Position numbers and translations under genes: made by a program. The notes under the pieces were generated by a model. It had not been told where the DNA came from and made no database searches. It was given only the letters and a program-made list of their open reading frames with translations. Below are positions 1-7,869 of a DNA stretch of 64,000 nt, piece after piece; position 1 is the first letter of the stretch, and the number at the start of each line of letters is the position of its first letter. Source of the DNA: Bacteroidales bacterium (GTDB taxonomy: Bacteria > Bacteroidota > Bacteroidia > Bacteroidales > Lentimicrobiaceae); assembly GCA_016705005.1 (NCBI GenBank), contig JADIZB010000019.1, forward strand, positions 1 to 64,000, in the 5' to 3' direction.

Positions 1-1928
1 CAGTCCTTTGCTTCAATATCATCCTGATTTACCACTTTGCATAAGCCTTCCACATCGGTATAAACACCTTCTGGGAAACGGCTGGTAAGCCAATGGGCCT
101 GTTTCCAGAAATATTCAGTTTCGTGCAGCAAGCCAGGATCTTCTTCGTCTGGGTTGCCGCTGAGTTGCTGCTGCATGGCTTTCAGCGGCGCAATAAATTG
201 TGCCTGTACTTCCAATGCTTTCCAGTCTTTGTTTTTATTTAGTTGGAGGCTTTTTACGGCTGCCGATATCGAATCCAGCAACTGCTTGATCAGTTTGTCC
301 TGCGGCTTGCGTAAGGCTTTGCATTGGTGCGCAATTTTTTCCAGAGAATCAATATCGGGTTTTACATCCTGTGCATCGGCAATAAGATTGTTTTGCAAAC
401 CGTAAAAGCCCTCTTCATCCTCAATGACCAATGATTCAGCAAATGATCCGGCTTCCGGATTTTCTTTGAGGATTCCGGCGGCGAAATCGCGTAGAGTTTT
501 AAATACTTTCTGTAATTGTTTTTGCAGTATAGCAATTGCTTCTGCTGTTTCTTTGGCCAGGTTGGCAGAAGTTTCCAGGTAGCTTTTAACCGTGCTTTCA
601 AACTTTGTGGTATTGCCCCGATAGAGGTTTACAATGCAAATAAGGTTTTGCATTTGTTCAGGGCTGAAATCGTTTACTTTGCTGGTAACCTTTCGGTAGA
701 TCTTACGGGCATCCAACATTAACACCTTATCGCGTTGTTGGTCGTCATTCTCTTTTGCACGGTCAAAGAACCACAAAGTACACGGCAACGAACGGGTATA
801 AAAAAAGTTATTCCCAATGGCAACCATTACATCAACCGCTCCGGTCTTCACCAGCTTTTCACGGATTTCCTTTTCACTGTGTCCGGCATCGCTGGCTGAG
901 GAAGCCATAACAAAACCTGCGCGGCCTGTTGGTTTCAGATAGCCGTAGAAATACTGTATCCACAGGTAATTAGCATTGTCATTTTTTGGTAAAAGCCGGG
1001 TAATGCTTCCATTCTCATCCTTCGTGAATAAAAGCCGCGGATCTTTCTTCACACTTTCCTTGCCCTTGTCAACCCCATCAACATTAAAAGGCGGGTTTCC
1101 CATGACAAAATCACACTTGCCGGCAAGGTTATGCTTGTCTTCGTAAAAAGTGTTTCCCTCCTGAATATTGCCTTCAAGTCCGTGAACAGTTAAGTTCATC
1201 TTCGCCAGTTTGGTATTAAGCTCCGCTTTTTCCTGTCCGTAAAACGTAACCTTTTCGGCAACCTTCAGGCCCTCATTTTCAATAAAATAACCGGTTTGAA
1301 CAAACATTCCTGCCGAACCACATGCCGGATCGAATACAGTTCCATGGTCTGGTTCAATGATATTGACGATGGTTTGTACCAGGCTCATAGGGGTAAAGAA
1401 CTCACCGCCTTCCTGGGCACCGGTCATCGCAAACTTGTTGAGAAAGTATTCGTAAATCTTCCCGAACAGGTCACCATTGGCTTTCTGCAGCACCTCTTTA
1501 TTGAAAATGCGAAGCAACTCTCTTAACAAATCCTTGCTGAAGATTGTGAAGTTCTTTGGTAAAACACCTTTAAGATTCTCGTATTCATCCTCAATCAGTT
1601 TCATTGCATTATCAATGGCTTCGCCTATGTCAGCGCTTTCGGGCAAGGATACCAGGTAGTCGAATTGCGCCTTATCGGGCAGGAACATTGAGTTTTTTTC
1701 TTCAAAATCCTTTTTGGTGAGGGGTCTTGTGCCTCGTTGCGGATGCACTGGCAGAGTAGTTTCTACTTCGGCCTTTACCTTCTTAAATCGGTTGAAAGCG
1801 TGCCGGAGAAATATCAGACCCAGGACAGGCATAGAGTATTCTGAGGCTGTAAGTTTACTGTTGGCTCTGAGTTGATCGGCAGCATGCCAGAGTTCTGCTT
1901 CGAGTTTGCGTAGTTGGGTTCCCTGCAT
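1..1928 (-). CDS. hsdM: Type I restriction-modification DNA methyltransferase subunit HsdM (partial, 3' end outside window)
   Basis: Modification subunit of a type I R-M system; it methylates adenine N6 using SAM once a specificity subunit recruits it to its site. The frame is open from ATG at 1928 to the left edge (642 codons seen, no stop). An N-terminal helical HsdM domain starts MQGTQLRKLEAELWHAADQL. The SAM-binding motif I DPACGSAGMF begins at residue 200 and the adenine-methylase motif IV NPPFN is at residues 278-282. A long helical C-terminal extension follows, as in roughly 680-residue HsdM variants of Bacteroidota. hsdS and hsdR are not visible and would be expected to the left. The gene diverges from fic, across about 1.1 kb of repeat-rich DNA. 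Function is read from motifs; the target site cannot be known. Confidence 0.95.
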   Translation of the reverse strand, partial: MQGTQLRKLEAELWHAADQLRANSKLTASEYSMPVLGLIFLRHAFNRFKKVKAEVETTLPVHPQRGTRPLTKKDFEEKNSMFLPDKAQFDYLVSLPESADIGEAIDNAMKLIEDEYENLKGVLPKNFTIFSKDLLRELLRIFNKEVLQKANGDLFGKIYEYFLNKFAMTGAQEGGEFFTPMSLVQTIVNIIEPDHGTVFDPACGSAGMFVQTGYFIENEGLKVAEKVTFYGQEKAELNTKLAKMNLTVHGLEGNIQEGNTFYEDKHNLAGKCDFVMGNPPFNVDGVDKGKESVKKDPRLLFTKDENGSITRLLPKNDNANYLWIQYFYGYLKPTGRAGFVMASSASDAGHSEKEIREKLVKTGAVDVMVAIGNNFFYTRSLPCTLWFFDRAKENDDQQRDKVLMLDARKIYRKVTSKVNDFSPEQMQNLICIVNLYRGNTTKFESTVKSYLETSANLAKETAEAIAILQKQLQKVFKTLRDFAAGILKENPEAGSFAESLVIEDEEGFYGLQNNLIADAQDVKPDIDSLEKIAHQCKALRKPQDKLIKQLLDSISAAVKSLQLNKNKDWKALEVQAQFIAPLKAMQQQLSGNPDEEDPGLLHETEYFWKQAHWLTSRFPEGVYTDVEGLCKVVNQDDIEAKD

Positions 1929-2213
1929 TGTTATAGTTCTAGATAAGAAAGTATTAAATCATGGTTATCAATAATTTTAAAACATCATCTGCCCATGATC
2001 TTCATTGAATTCAAAATGGATGAATCAATCTGTTTTTTAACCTCCGGGTTAGAATATACACCGGTAATATCTGTTCACGAAATTATTAAACTGCACTGGA
2101 ATTTCCTATTGAATCTCCTGAATACATATAAAATCATATTTACAATATATTACTCTTTTCCGGAAACAGCTCAGAAGTATTCACTTGAAGCTCCAATCCC
2201 CTCCCCAAAAATA

Positions 2214-2565
2214 GCCTTACCTTTTCCTGAAAAGGGGCGCTCCTTTTACCCAGAAGAGGCGGACCTTTTTACCAAAAGGAACTTATCATTTCCCTGCTCG
2301 TTGCCCAACCCTCCCTCAAACCATGCCTGTGATTTCCTGAATTCATGCTTATGACTTTAGCAAATCATGCCTGAGACTTCCCCGATTCATGCTTATCGTT
2401 TACCGGAAAGCCGTACGGCTTTTGCCGGAAAGATGCTTATGTTTTATCCAAACGATGCTTATAATTTTCATGAAAGCCGTACGGCTTTTTACTGAAGGGG
2501 GCTTACCGTTCGGGCAGCCGGACCTGATCGCTTCCGGAAAGGATGTATTATGTATAGATTATCTG
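2214..2565. repeat. Degenerate tandem array with exact 22-bp period, 16 units
   Basis: Unit starts fall at 2214, 2236, 2258 and so on every 22 bases to 2544, without one insertion or deletion, although the units differ widely in sequence. The consensus of a unit is close to TGCTTATGATTTTCCGGAAA plus two variable bases. Two units (around 2407-2422 and 2473-2488, three periods apart) carry a perfect 16-bp palindrome AAAGCCGTACGGCTTT. The period is not a multiple of three and reading frames across it lack signals, so I regard it as non-coding. There are no unique spacers between conserved repeats, so it is not a CRISPR. Function unknown. Confidence 0.85.
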
Positions 2566-2656
2566 ATTTTCTATACAAAGAATATCCGGAATGTAAAGAA
2601 TTGACGGATTTCTATACAAATCCGAGTGCTGCAGGCAGGCATATGTCGTAGGGGTA

Positions 2657-2692
2657 TTTACTTTAGACTTTAGACTTTTTACTTTTTACTTC
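2657..2692. repeat. Low-complexity ACTTT/GACTTT oligomer run
   Basis: A run of imperfect 6-7 base units (tttactttagactttagacttt...) between the two 22-bp-register blocks. The same AAAGT(C/T)-type oligomer family recurs at 13320-13385, 21035-21150 and 47795-47830. No coding potential. Confidence 0.7.
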
Positions 2693-2759
2693 AAACCGGA
2701 CCCTCCGGATCCTCTGTTTCAATAATTCCGGTCAGGGCAATTTTCTCAACTTTGGTTAT

Positions 2760-2913
2760 CGCTATACACTTTCCAAATTCATGCTAATGACTTAATCAAA
2801 TCATGCTTGTGACTTTGTAAAATCATGCTTATCGTTTTCCGGAAAGGTGCTCGTTTTCTATCTGAAAGCCAATATGGTTCTGACTGAAAGCGGCCTATTT
2901 CATGCACAAACCG
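2760..2913. repeat. Second block of the 22-bp-period array, about 7 units
   Basis: Units start at 2760, 2782, 2804, 2826, 2848, 2870 and 2892, again in strict 22-bp register, with the same core (TCATGCTTATCGTTTTCCGG). The unit at 2864-2885 is a decayed version of the palindromic unit of the first block (AAAGCCaataTGGTTc). The block is out of phase with the first (238 bases between 2544 and 2782), so the two are separate or were separated by an insertion. It ends about 170 bp before fic. Confidence 0.8.
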
Positions 2914-3083
2914 AAGGTTTGTTCTTCACGTTCAGCCAGTGCAGATTTACGCTTAAGATGACATTCACTTTAAGGTCCGACCCGACTCCAAACATTATTT
3001 ATTTCGCTTTTTAATGTTTGTAGGGCTATAAATTGTACATTTGAGGTCAGAAACATCACAAACATTAAAAACACAAAAAAGTA

Positions 3084-4214
3084 ATGTCTGAATTGCTTTA
3101 TTTCATAAACCCGGATAGAAATGTTCCATGGAATGATCTTCCTGAGTTACCCATAAAAACAGAGTTATACAGAACTGTTGATGTTCTTGAAAAGCTGGGA
3201 GATGCAAAGGCTGCATTAGCCAGGCTTCACGGAAGGAGCGCCATTATTCCGAATCAGGGTCTCTTAATCAATACAATAAGTCTTCAGGAAGCAAAAATTT
3301 CCAGTGCCATTGAGAACATTTTCACCACCGATGATGAGCTGTACAAAGCTTATAGTAGTCAGAATGCTGAAACATCCGAATCATCCAAAGAGGTAATAAG
3401 ATACCGGGAAGCGCTTTGGTCAGGTTACAATTATTTACAAAAATCAGGACAGTTTGACCAGGATTACTTCATAAAAATATTTCAGGAAATAAAACAAACA
3501 GGTGATGGAATAAGACCTGATTTTTTGAATACAACGATTAAACACGGAGGCACCGGGCCCAATGCCGGTAAAGTTATTTATACCCCTCCAAGAGGTGTTG
3601 ATATAATAAAAACCAAACTGAATAACCTTGTCACATTTCTGAATGATGATGAACATTACAGAATAGATTATTTAATAAAAATGGCCATTGCCCATTATCA
3701 GTTTGAGGCCATCCACCCGTTTCGTGACGGCAACGGCAGGGTTGGACGTGTATTCAACATCCATTATCTGACCAGGAAAGGATTACTGGATGTGCCCATA
3801 TTGTTTCTGAGCAGGTACATCCTGGACAATAAAGATGATTATTATTCAGGTTTAATGGGCGTATCTCAGAGGGGAAACTGGAAAGACTGGTTATTGTTCA
3901 TGATGAGCGCCATAGAAAGCACGTCGGATATTACCTTTCATAAAATTAATGACATCGTTTCAACAAAAGATTCAATGCTGGAATTCGTAAAGAAAGATGT
4001 CAGGAAATTCCGGAATCCTGAAGGTCTGATAGAATTCATATTTACACAGCCTCTGACTAAAGTAAAGCATCTTGTTGATTCGGGTATATATGCCGAAAAT
4101 ACAGCCCGTGATTATCTCAACCGGCTTTGTGAAATGCAGGTGATGGAAAAAAGGGAAATTGAAGGCCATCACTATTACCTGAATCTTGAATTGTACCGGA
4201 TACTTTCAGAATAA
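3084..4214 (+). CDS. Fic family protein (class II AMPylase-type, with C-terminal winged helix)
   Basis: Probable Fic enzyme transferring AMP (or another nucleotide moiety) from a nucleotide to a target protein hydroxyl. The complete Fic motif HPFRDGNGRVGR begins at H211. An N-terminal helix carries S73-SAI-E77-N78, matching the (S/T)xxxE(G/N) autoinhibitory motif of class II Fic proteins, which places the glutamate in the active site and limits activity. A Fic N-terminal domain fills residues 1-100, and residues 310-376 look like a winged helix. The ATG at 3084 follows an A-rich leader. No separate antitoxin gene is adjacent, in keeping with in-cis inhibition. Standing beside hsdM and a Hip module suggests a defence or toxin island. 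The target is unknown. Confidence 0.93.
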   Translation: MSELLYFINPDRNVPWNDLPELPIKTELYRTVDVLEKLGDAKAALARLHGRSAIIPNQGLLINTISLQEAKISSAIENIFTTDDELYKAYSSQNAETSESSKEVIRYREALWSGYNYLQKSGQFDQDYFIKIFQEIKQTGDGIRPDFLNTTIKHGGTGPNAGKVIYTPPRGVDIIKTKLNNLVTFLNDDEHYRIDYLIKMAIAHYQFEAIHPFRDGNGRVGRVFNIHYLTRKGLLDVPILFLSRYILDNKDDYYSGLMGVSQRGNWKDWLLFMMSAIESTSDITFHKINDIVSTKDSMLEFVKKDVRKFRNPEGLIEFIFTQPLTKVKHLVDSGIYAENTARDYLNRLCEMQVMEKREIEGHHYYLNLELYRILSE

Positions 4215-4794
4215 CAGGCTATAGAATAAACCTTCAGGAACCAGCCGGGCCGTGATCGTTTATAAATTTTACATTGGAACTCTGTTTCCTGTTCTGTGCA
4301 TTGCAGCACCCAATTTAATTTCTTCATTTTTAGAAGCCGGTTCTGACCCGAAGCCAGGTTTACCCATAAAGAATTCAATGTTCACTTTGCGGTCTTTGCG
4401 CCTTTTCAGCGTTCTTTGCGGTTAAACAATTTACCGCGGAGTTCGCAGAGTTATTACGCAGAGCGCCGCAGAGGAAAATTTGCTTGATTGCGTGGCAACT
4501 TTACATCTCATGATTTACAAAAAAGAAAATCATGTGAAATGGAAAGGGTAATCCCTTTAATGACAGGACGCGAAATACATTAAATTGAACGGTAAACAAT
4601 CTCCATAAAAGATTTCCTTTCAGATTATAATTTGGATTCTCTCTGTCCCGCTTTGAATTTTATATCACCTGATGAACATGCCACAAAAATAGCTTTCAGC
4701 ACCCAAAAGCTCCCAAAATAATTTTCATTTACACAGTTAATCACATAGTTGCAATCCTGGCACTTATGCGCCGCACAAAACAGGACAGGCTATA
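4214..4794. repeat. Long direct repeat, copy A
   Basis: Begins at the last base of the fic stop codon with ACAGGCTATAGAATAAACC. It includes a segment of the widespread GCAAAGACCGCAAAG/GCAGAG type (4381-4475) and ends with a stretch finishing CGCACAAAACAGG. The same segment returns, shortened, at 4795-5173 and 5174-5249. No open frame of note. Confidence 0.85.
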
Positions 4795-5173
4795 GAATAT
4801 ACCTTCAGGAACCAGCCGGGCCGTGATCGTTTATAAATTTTACATTGGAACTCTGTTTCTGTCGGCACCAATTTAATTTTTCATTTTAAAGCCGGTTCTG
4901 ACCCGAAGCCGGTTTCCCATAAAGAATTCAATGTTCACTTTGCGGTCTTTGCGCCTTCTCAGCGTTCTTTGCGGTTAAAGAATTTACCGCAGAGTTCGCA
5001 GTTTCCTTTCAGATTATAATTTGGATTCTCTCTGTCCCGCTTTGAATTTTATATCACCTGATGAACATGCCACAAAAATAGCTTGCAGCACCCAAAAGCT
5101 CCCAAAATATTTTTCATTTACACAGTTAATCAGATAGTTGCAATCCTGGCACTTATGCGCCGCACAAAACAGG
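4795..5173. repeat. Long direct repeat, copy B (internally shortened)
   Basis: Tandem copy of 4214-4794. Long parts are nearly identical (4616-4790 matches 4996-5170). It has lost a block after the GCAGAG-type tract and shows several 1-8 base deletions in the 4855-4915 part relative to copy A. Confidence 0.85.
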
Positions 5174-5249
5174 ACAGGCTATAGAATAAACCTTCAGGAA
5201 CCAGCCGGGCCGTGATCGTTTATAAATTTTACATTGGAACTCTGTTTCT
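5174..5249. repeat. Long direct repeat, copy C (first 76 bases only)
   Basis: Third occurrence of the ACAGGCTATAGAATAAACC start, matching copy A up to the CTCTGTTTC segment and then ending. The following 5250-5472 holds no gene or clear structure that I can recognise. Confidence 0.8.
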
Positions 5250-5472
5250 CCGCCATTACCTCAAACATTGGCTTTTGAACGGATGATTTCAGCCGGTAAT
5301 CTTACCTGATCGAAATTTCTGATCATAACGTAAATCCGGAATTGTTCCCAACATCAAAGAAGTTGTATATCTGGCTTGTCCGGTATAGAGAATTGTGCAG
5401 CCATCAGGCTGTGCGATTCAGCATAAATCCAAACTGAAATAAATTTAGAATAAAACGAAAACAATCATCTAA

Positions 5473-5687
5473 GAAACTATACCCATTGGGGTATAATTGC
5501 GATCGCTTAAGTTCAAAATATTCCCGAAAGGGTGTATTCTATTAATATTAAATAAGGAATTTGCAGAAGTGATCCTGAGAGTCGACTTTACTTTAATAAT
5601 ATCGTTACCGCTTTGGCGGTAAAATGTTGGTCTTTTGCTCGTATTGAATTCATTATTATAAATAATTGCCTTTATAGCAGTAAAATA
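5473..5687 (+). promoter_or_regulatory. 215-bp direct repeat copy 1 with three 7-4-7 palindromic operator-like sites
   Basis: Three inverted repeats with 7-base arms and a 4-base spacer: TATACCC-ATTG-GGGTATA (5478-5495), TATTCCC-GAAA-GGGTGTA (5519-5536) and TTACCGC-TTTG-GCGGTAA (5605-5622). The whole segment recurs 364 bp downstream at 5837-6051 with no net indel. It ends three bases before a 39-codon ORF at 5690. The Hip operator role is inferred from position before hipB and from the site geometry. Confidence 0.7.
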
Positions 5688-5689
5688 CA

Positions 5690-5809
5690 ATGAAAATCAA
5701 GAATGACTCTGAGGTAAAATATTTTGTGAATAGGATGGCTAAGGATGAAAAGTTAAACAAATATAGTTTCTGGAAAGTGATGGAATGTGGCCCACTAATA
5801 CTCATTTAA
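5690..5809 (+). CDS. Small ORF, 39 codons, unknown
   Basis: ATG at 5690 lies three bases after the first copy of the 215-bp regulatory repeat. The predicted product is 39 residues, starting MKIKNDSEVKYFVNRMAKDE, lysine-rich, with no recognisable domain. Its stop codon lies inside a 20-bp perfect palindrome (5806-5825). It may be a small gene sharing its promoter with hipB, or the stub of a truncated gene. I cannot assign a function and coding status is uncertain. Confidence 0.35.
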   Translation: MKIKNDSEVKYFVNRMAKDEKLNKYSFWKVMECGPLILI

Positions 5810-5825
5810 CCCAAATTTGGGTTAA
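5806..5825. promoter_or_regulatory. Perfect 20-bp palindrome TTAACCCAAATTTGGGTTAA
   Basis: Self-complementary without a spacer. It overlaps the stop of the 39-codon ORF and lies 16 bp before the second operator cluster. It may be an operator or a short hairpin; no T-tract follows, so it is not a standard terminator. Confidence 0.6.
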
Positions 5826-5836
5826 GCCATATCAAT

Positions 5837-6051
5837 GAAACTATACCCTTTAGGGTATATTTTGAATGCGTATTACATAAAATATACCCGAAAGGGTGTA
5901 TTCTATTAATATTATATAAGGAATTTGCAGAAGTGATCCTGAGCTTCGACTTTAATTGAATAATATCGTTACCGCTTTGGCGGTAAAATGTTGGTCTTTT
6001 GCTCGTATTGAATTCATTTTTAAGATAAATTACCTTTATAGCAGTAAAATA
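5837..6051 (+). promoter_or_regulatory. 215-bp direct repeat copy 2 with operator-like palindromes, upstream of hipB
   Basis: Sites TATACCC-TTTA-GGGTATA (5842-5859), TATACCC-GAAA-GGGTGTA (5883-5900) and TTACCGC-TTTG-GCGGTAA (5969-5986). A further weaker site with the same 7-4-7 layout is at 6091-6108 (TTGCTGT-TATG-GCAGTAA). hipB begins at 6172. HipB-type proteins repress their own operons by binding palindromes, so these are candidate autoregulatory operators; that is inference. Confidence 0.7.
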
Positions 6052-6171
6052 TAATATCTTTACGATAAAGGAGTACTAAAAGACCAAATATTGCTGTTAT
6101 GGCAGTAATAATTAACTAAATGTTTTTTGTTTTATCAAAAAATGCTTATTTTTACCGCAATAAAAGTAAAA

Positions 6172-6414
6172 ATGGCACAATCTCAGGAATTAGCAGAAGT
6201 AATCAGGCTACATAGAAAAGTAGCCCGATTGAGTCGTGTTCAGTTAGCAGAGCTCGCAGGAGTTGGCAAAACTGTGATTTATGATATTGAGAAAGGGAAA
6301 GAAGCTGTTCAATTGGATACCTTACAAAAAATTTTGAAAGTACTTAACATAAAAATAGTGTTAACCAGTCCTTTAATGGAGGATTTGCAAAACAGGGAAA
6401 ATGAGAAAGGCTAA
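6172..6414 (+). CDS. hipB: HipB-like (y4mF family) HTH antitoxin/repressor
   Basis: An 80-residue Cro/C1-type helix-turn-helix protein. The segment LSRVQLAELAGVGKTVIYDI forms the HTH and the KGKEAVQLDTLQKILKVLNI tail is typical of y4mF-type HipB proteins. I prefer the ATG at 6172 (MAQSQELAEVIRLHRK); a TTG at 6127 and an ATG at 6142 are in frame but add residues unlike the family. It overlaps the next gene by 14 bp, so it is translated with it. Its expected role is to bind the upstream palindromes, repress the operon and hold the kinase inactive. Confidence 0.88.
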   Translation: MAQSQELAEVIRLHRKVARLSRVQLAELAGVGKTVIYDIEKGKEAVQLDTLQKILKVLNIKIVLTSPLMEDLQNRENEKG

Positions 6415-6715
6415 GGTTTTCGTTAAAGGTGTTGAAGCAGGAATTCTTACCGAGTTAGTGCAAAACACAGCGTATTTATTCGAATATCTTGAGGAGTATG
6501 ATGGTCTTGCAGTTTCACGAACAATGCCCGTTAAGGTAAAGGTTTATAAATTCAATGAGTTTCCGCCATTTTTTGATGGCTTATTACCTGAAGGGATTCA
6601 ACTGGAAGGGTTGCTGAAAATAAAAAAAATTGATAAGAATGATTGTTTCTCTCAATTAATTGCAGTAGGAGAGGATATGATAGGCGTTGTTACAGTAAAG
6701 GAAGTTACAGAATGA
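6401..6715 (+). CDS. hipS: HipS-like protein (HipA N-terminal subdomain as a separate protein)
   Basis: A 104-residue protein equal to the N-subdomain 1 of HipA, with the typical segment ending FPPFFDGLLPEGIQLEGLL. In E. coli O127 HipBST the corresponding small protein HipS, not HipB, neutralises the HipT kinase; the same role is inferred here. It overlaps hipB by 14 bp and hipT by an ATGA junction. The gene is short but matches the domain length, so it is not a truncation. Confidence 0.85.
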   Translation: MRKAKVFVKGVEAGILTELVQNTAYLFEYLEEYDGLAVSRTMPVKVKVYKFNEFPPFFDGLLPEGIQLEGLLKIKKIDKNDCFSQLIAVGEDMIGVVTVKEVTE

Positions 6716-7644
6716 ACCGTTGCCCGATAACATATGTTCCTTGTGGGGATAACCGATATAGCGATCCAGGTCTCAGGCTTTTGTCGCCTGAGTTAAAGAC
6801 ATTAAAAGAAATTGAATACACTGCGGCAGAACAAAGAACAGAAGCCTACAACCGTGCAACCAAAATGTCAATCCAGGGTGTACAGCCAAAGCTGAGTGCA
6901 AAATTGAACATTAAGGAAGGGAAATTCGATATCATCGACTCAGGCGGGCGGTTTATACTGAAACCACAGCATGAGTTTTATCCGGAAATGCCTGAAAATG
7001 AAGACCTGACCATGAAACTTGCAGAAATGATTGGTCTGGAGGTTCCTATGCATGGTCTGATATGGTCGAAGGACGGTTCACTGACCTATTTCATCAAACG
7101 CTTCGACAGAAAGGGAAAGAATGACAAAGTGCCTGTGGAAGATTTTGCCCAACTGGCAGGCATGAGCCGCGACACAAAGTATAAGTACAGCATGGAGAAG
7201 GTTGTTAAACTTATAGATGATTATTGCACCTTTCCTGCCATTGAAAAGCTGACACTATTTAAACTTGTCCTGTTTGGTTACCTGGTTGGCAATGAAGATA
7301 TGCACCTGAAAAATTTCTCCATCATTACAAACAATAACAGGGTATCGCTCTCCCCATGTTATGATCTTGTTAATTCAACCATAGAATATAAAAAACAGGA
7401 TGAAGAAATTGCGCTGCCCCTGAAGGGGAAGAAGAAGCACTTAACACGTAATATTCTGGTTGACTATTTTGGCGTTGAAAGATGTGAGTTAAACTTTAAG
7501 AGCATTGATAAAATTCTGGAATCAATCGCATCAGTGGCTGATAAATGGGATGAATTAATTGAAATCAGCTTTTTATCAAAAGAAATGAAAGCCAGATACC
7601 ATGCTTTGCTGGAAACAAGGCTCGGAATTTTGAAAATCCGTTAA
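6712..7644 (+). CDS. hipT: HipT-like serine/threonine kinase toxin (HipA core domain)
   Basis: A 310-residue HipA-type kinase lacking the N-terminal subdomain, which is the separate upstream gene. The phosphorylatable loop is S53-IQGVQPK, equivalent to the HipA Ser150 loop. YFIKRFDR (127-134) resembles the nucleotide-binding segment. The catalytic loop is GNEDMHLKN (193-201, D196) and the metal-binding YD is at 217-218. Known HipA and HipT kinases phosphorylate aminoacyl-tRNA synthetases; the substrate here is not determined. The start is the ATG at 6712 in the ATGA overlap with hipS; an upstream GTG/TTG-type extension in the same frame would overrun hipS and is unlikely. In HipT of O127 the loop has two serines (SIS); here it is SIQ. 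Confidence 0.9.
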   Translation: MNRCPITYVPCGDNRYSDPGLRLLSPELKTLKEIEYTAAEQRTEAYNRATKMSIQGVQPKLSAKLNIKEGKFDIIDSGGRFILKPQHEFYPEMPENEDLTMKLAEMIGLEVPMHGLIWSKDGSLTYFIKRFDRKGKNDKVPVEDFAQLAGMSRDTKYKYSMEKVVKLIDDYCTFPAIEKLTLFKLVLFGYLVGNEDMHLKNFSIITNNNRVSLSPCYDLVNSTIEYKKQDEEIALPLKGKKKHLTRNILVDYFGVERCELNFKSIDKILESIASVADKWDELIEISFLSKEMKARYHALLETRLGILKIR

Positions 7645-7743
7645 TCATTGCGACTACACTTACTTCGAAGTATTACAGGATCTCAGGCACTTCCTGAAAG
7701 GTTCCTGTTTCAGGACTTCTGGTTGATGGTGTGGAGCATTATT

Positions 7744-7840
7744 GAGATACTGAACTTACGTAGTTGGTTGAAAGAATGTACCCCTCTGTCCTTCGGATTT
7801 CTCCCCTTTGTAAAGGGGAGAACCTGCCAAACAGGGTAAG
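7744..7840. repeat. Dispersed palindromic repeat, copy 1
   Basis: An approximately 90-bp element starting GAGATACTGAACTTACGTAG, with a perfect hairpin CTCCCCTTT-GT-AAAGGGGAG at 7801-7820. Nearly the same sequence recurs at 7934-8030. Elements of this CTCCCCTTTnnAAGGGGAG type are common intergenic repeats in bacteria. Confidence 0.8.
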
Positions 7841-7869
7841 TAGTGGTTGCTATTAGTATGACTTCAAAA

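Noticed and set aside
1995..2604. Open frames of 119 and 71 residues on the plus strand
   Set aside because: They run through the 22-bp array, whose period is not a multiple of three, lack a start signal, and encode Pro/Leu/Cys-rich text with no domain.
2214..2913. CRISPR array
   Set aside because: Units are contiguous and all variable; there is no alternation of constant repeat and unique spacer, and no cas gene is in the window.
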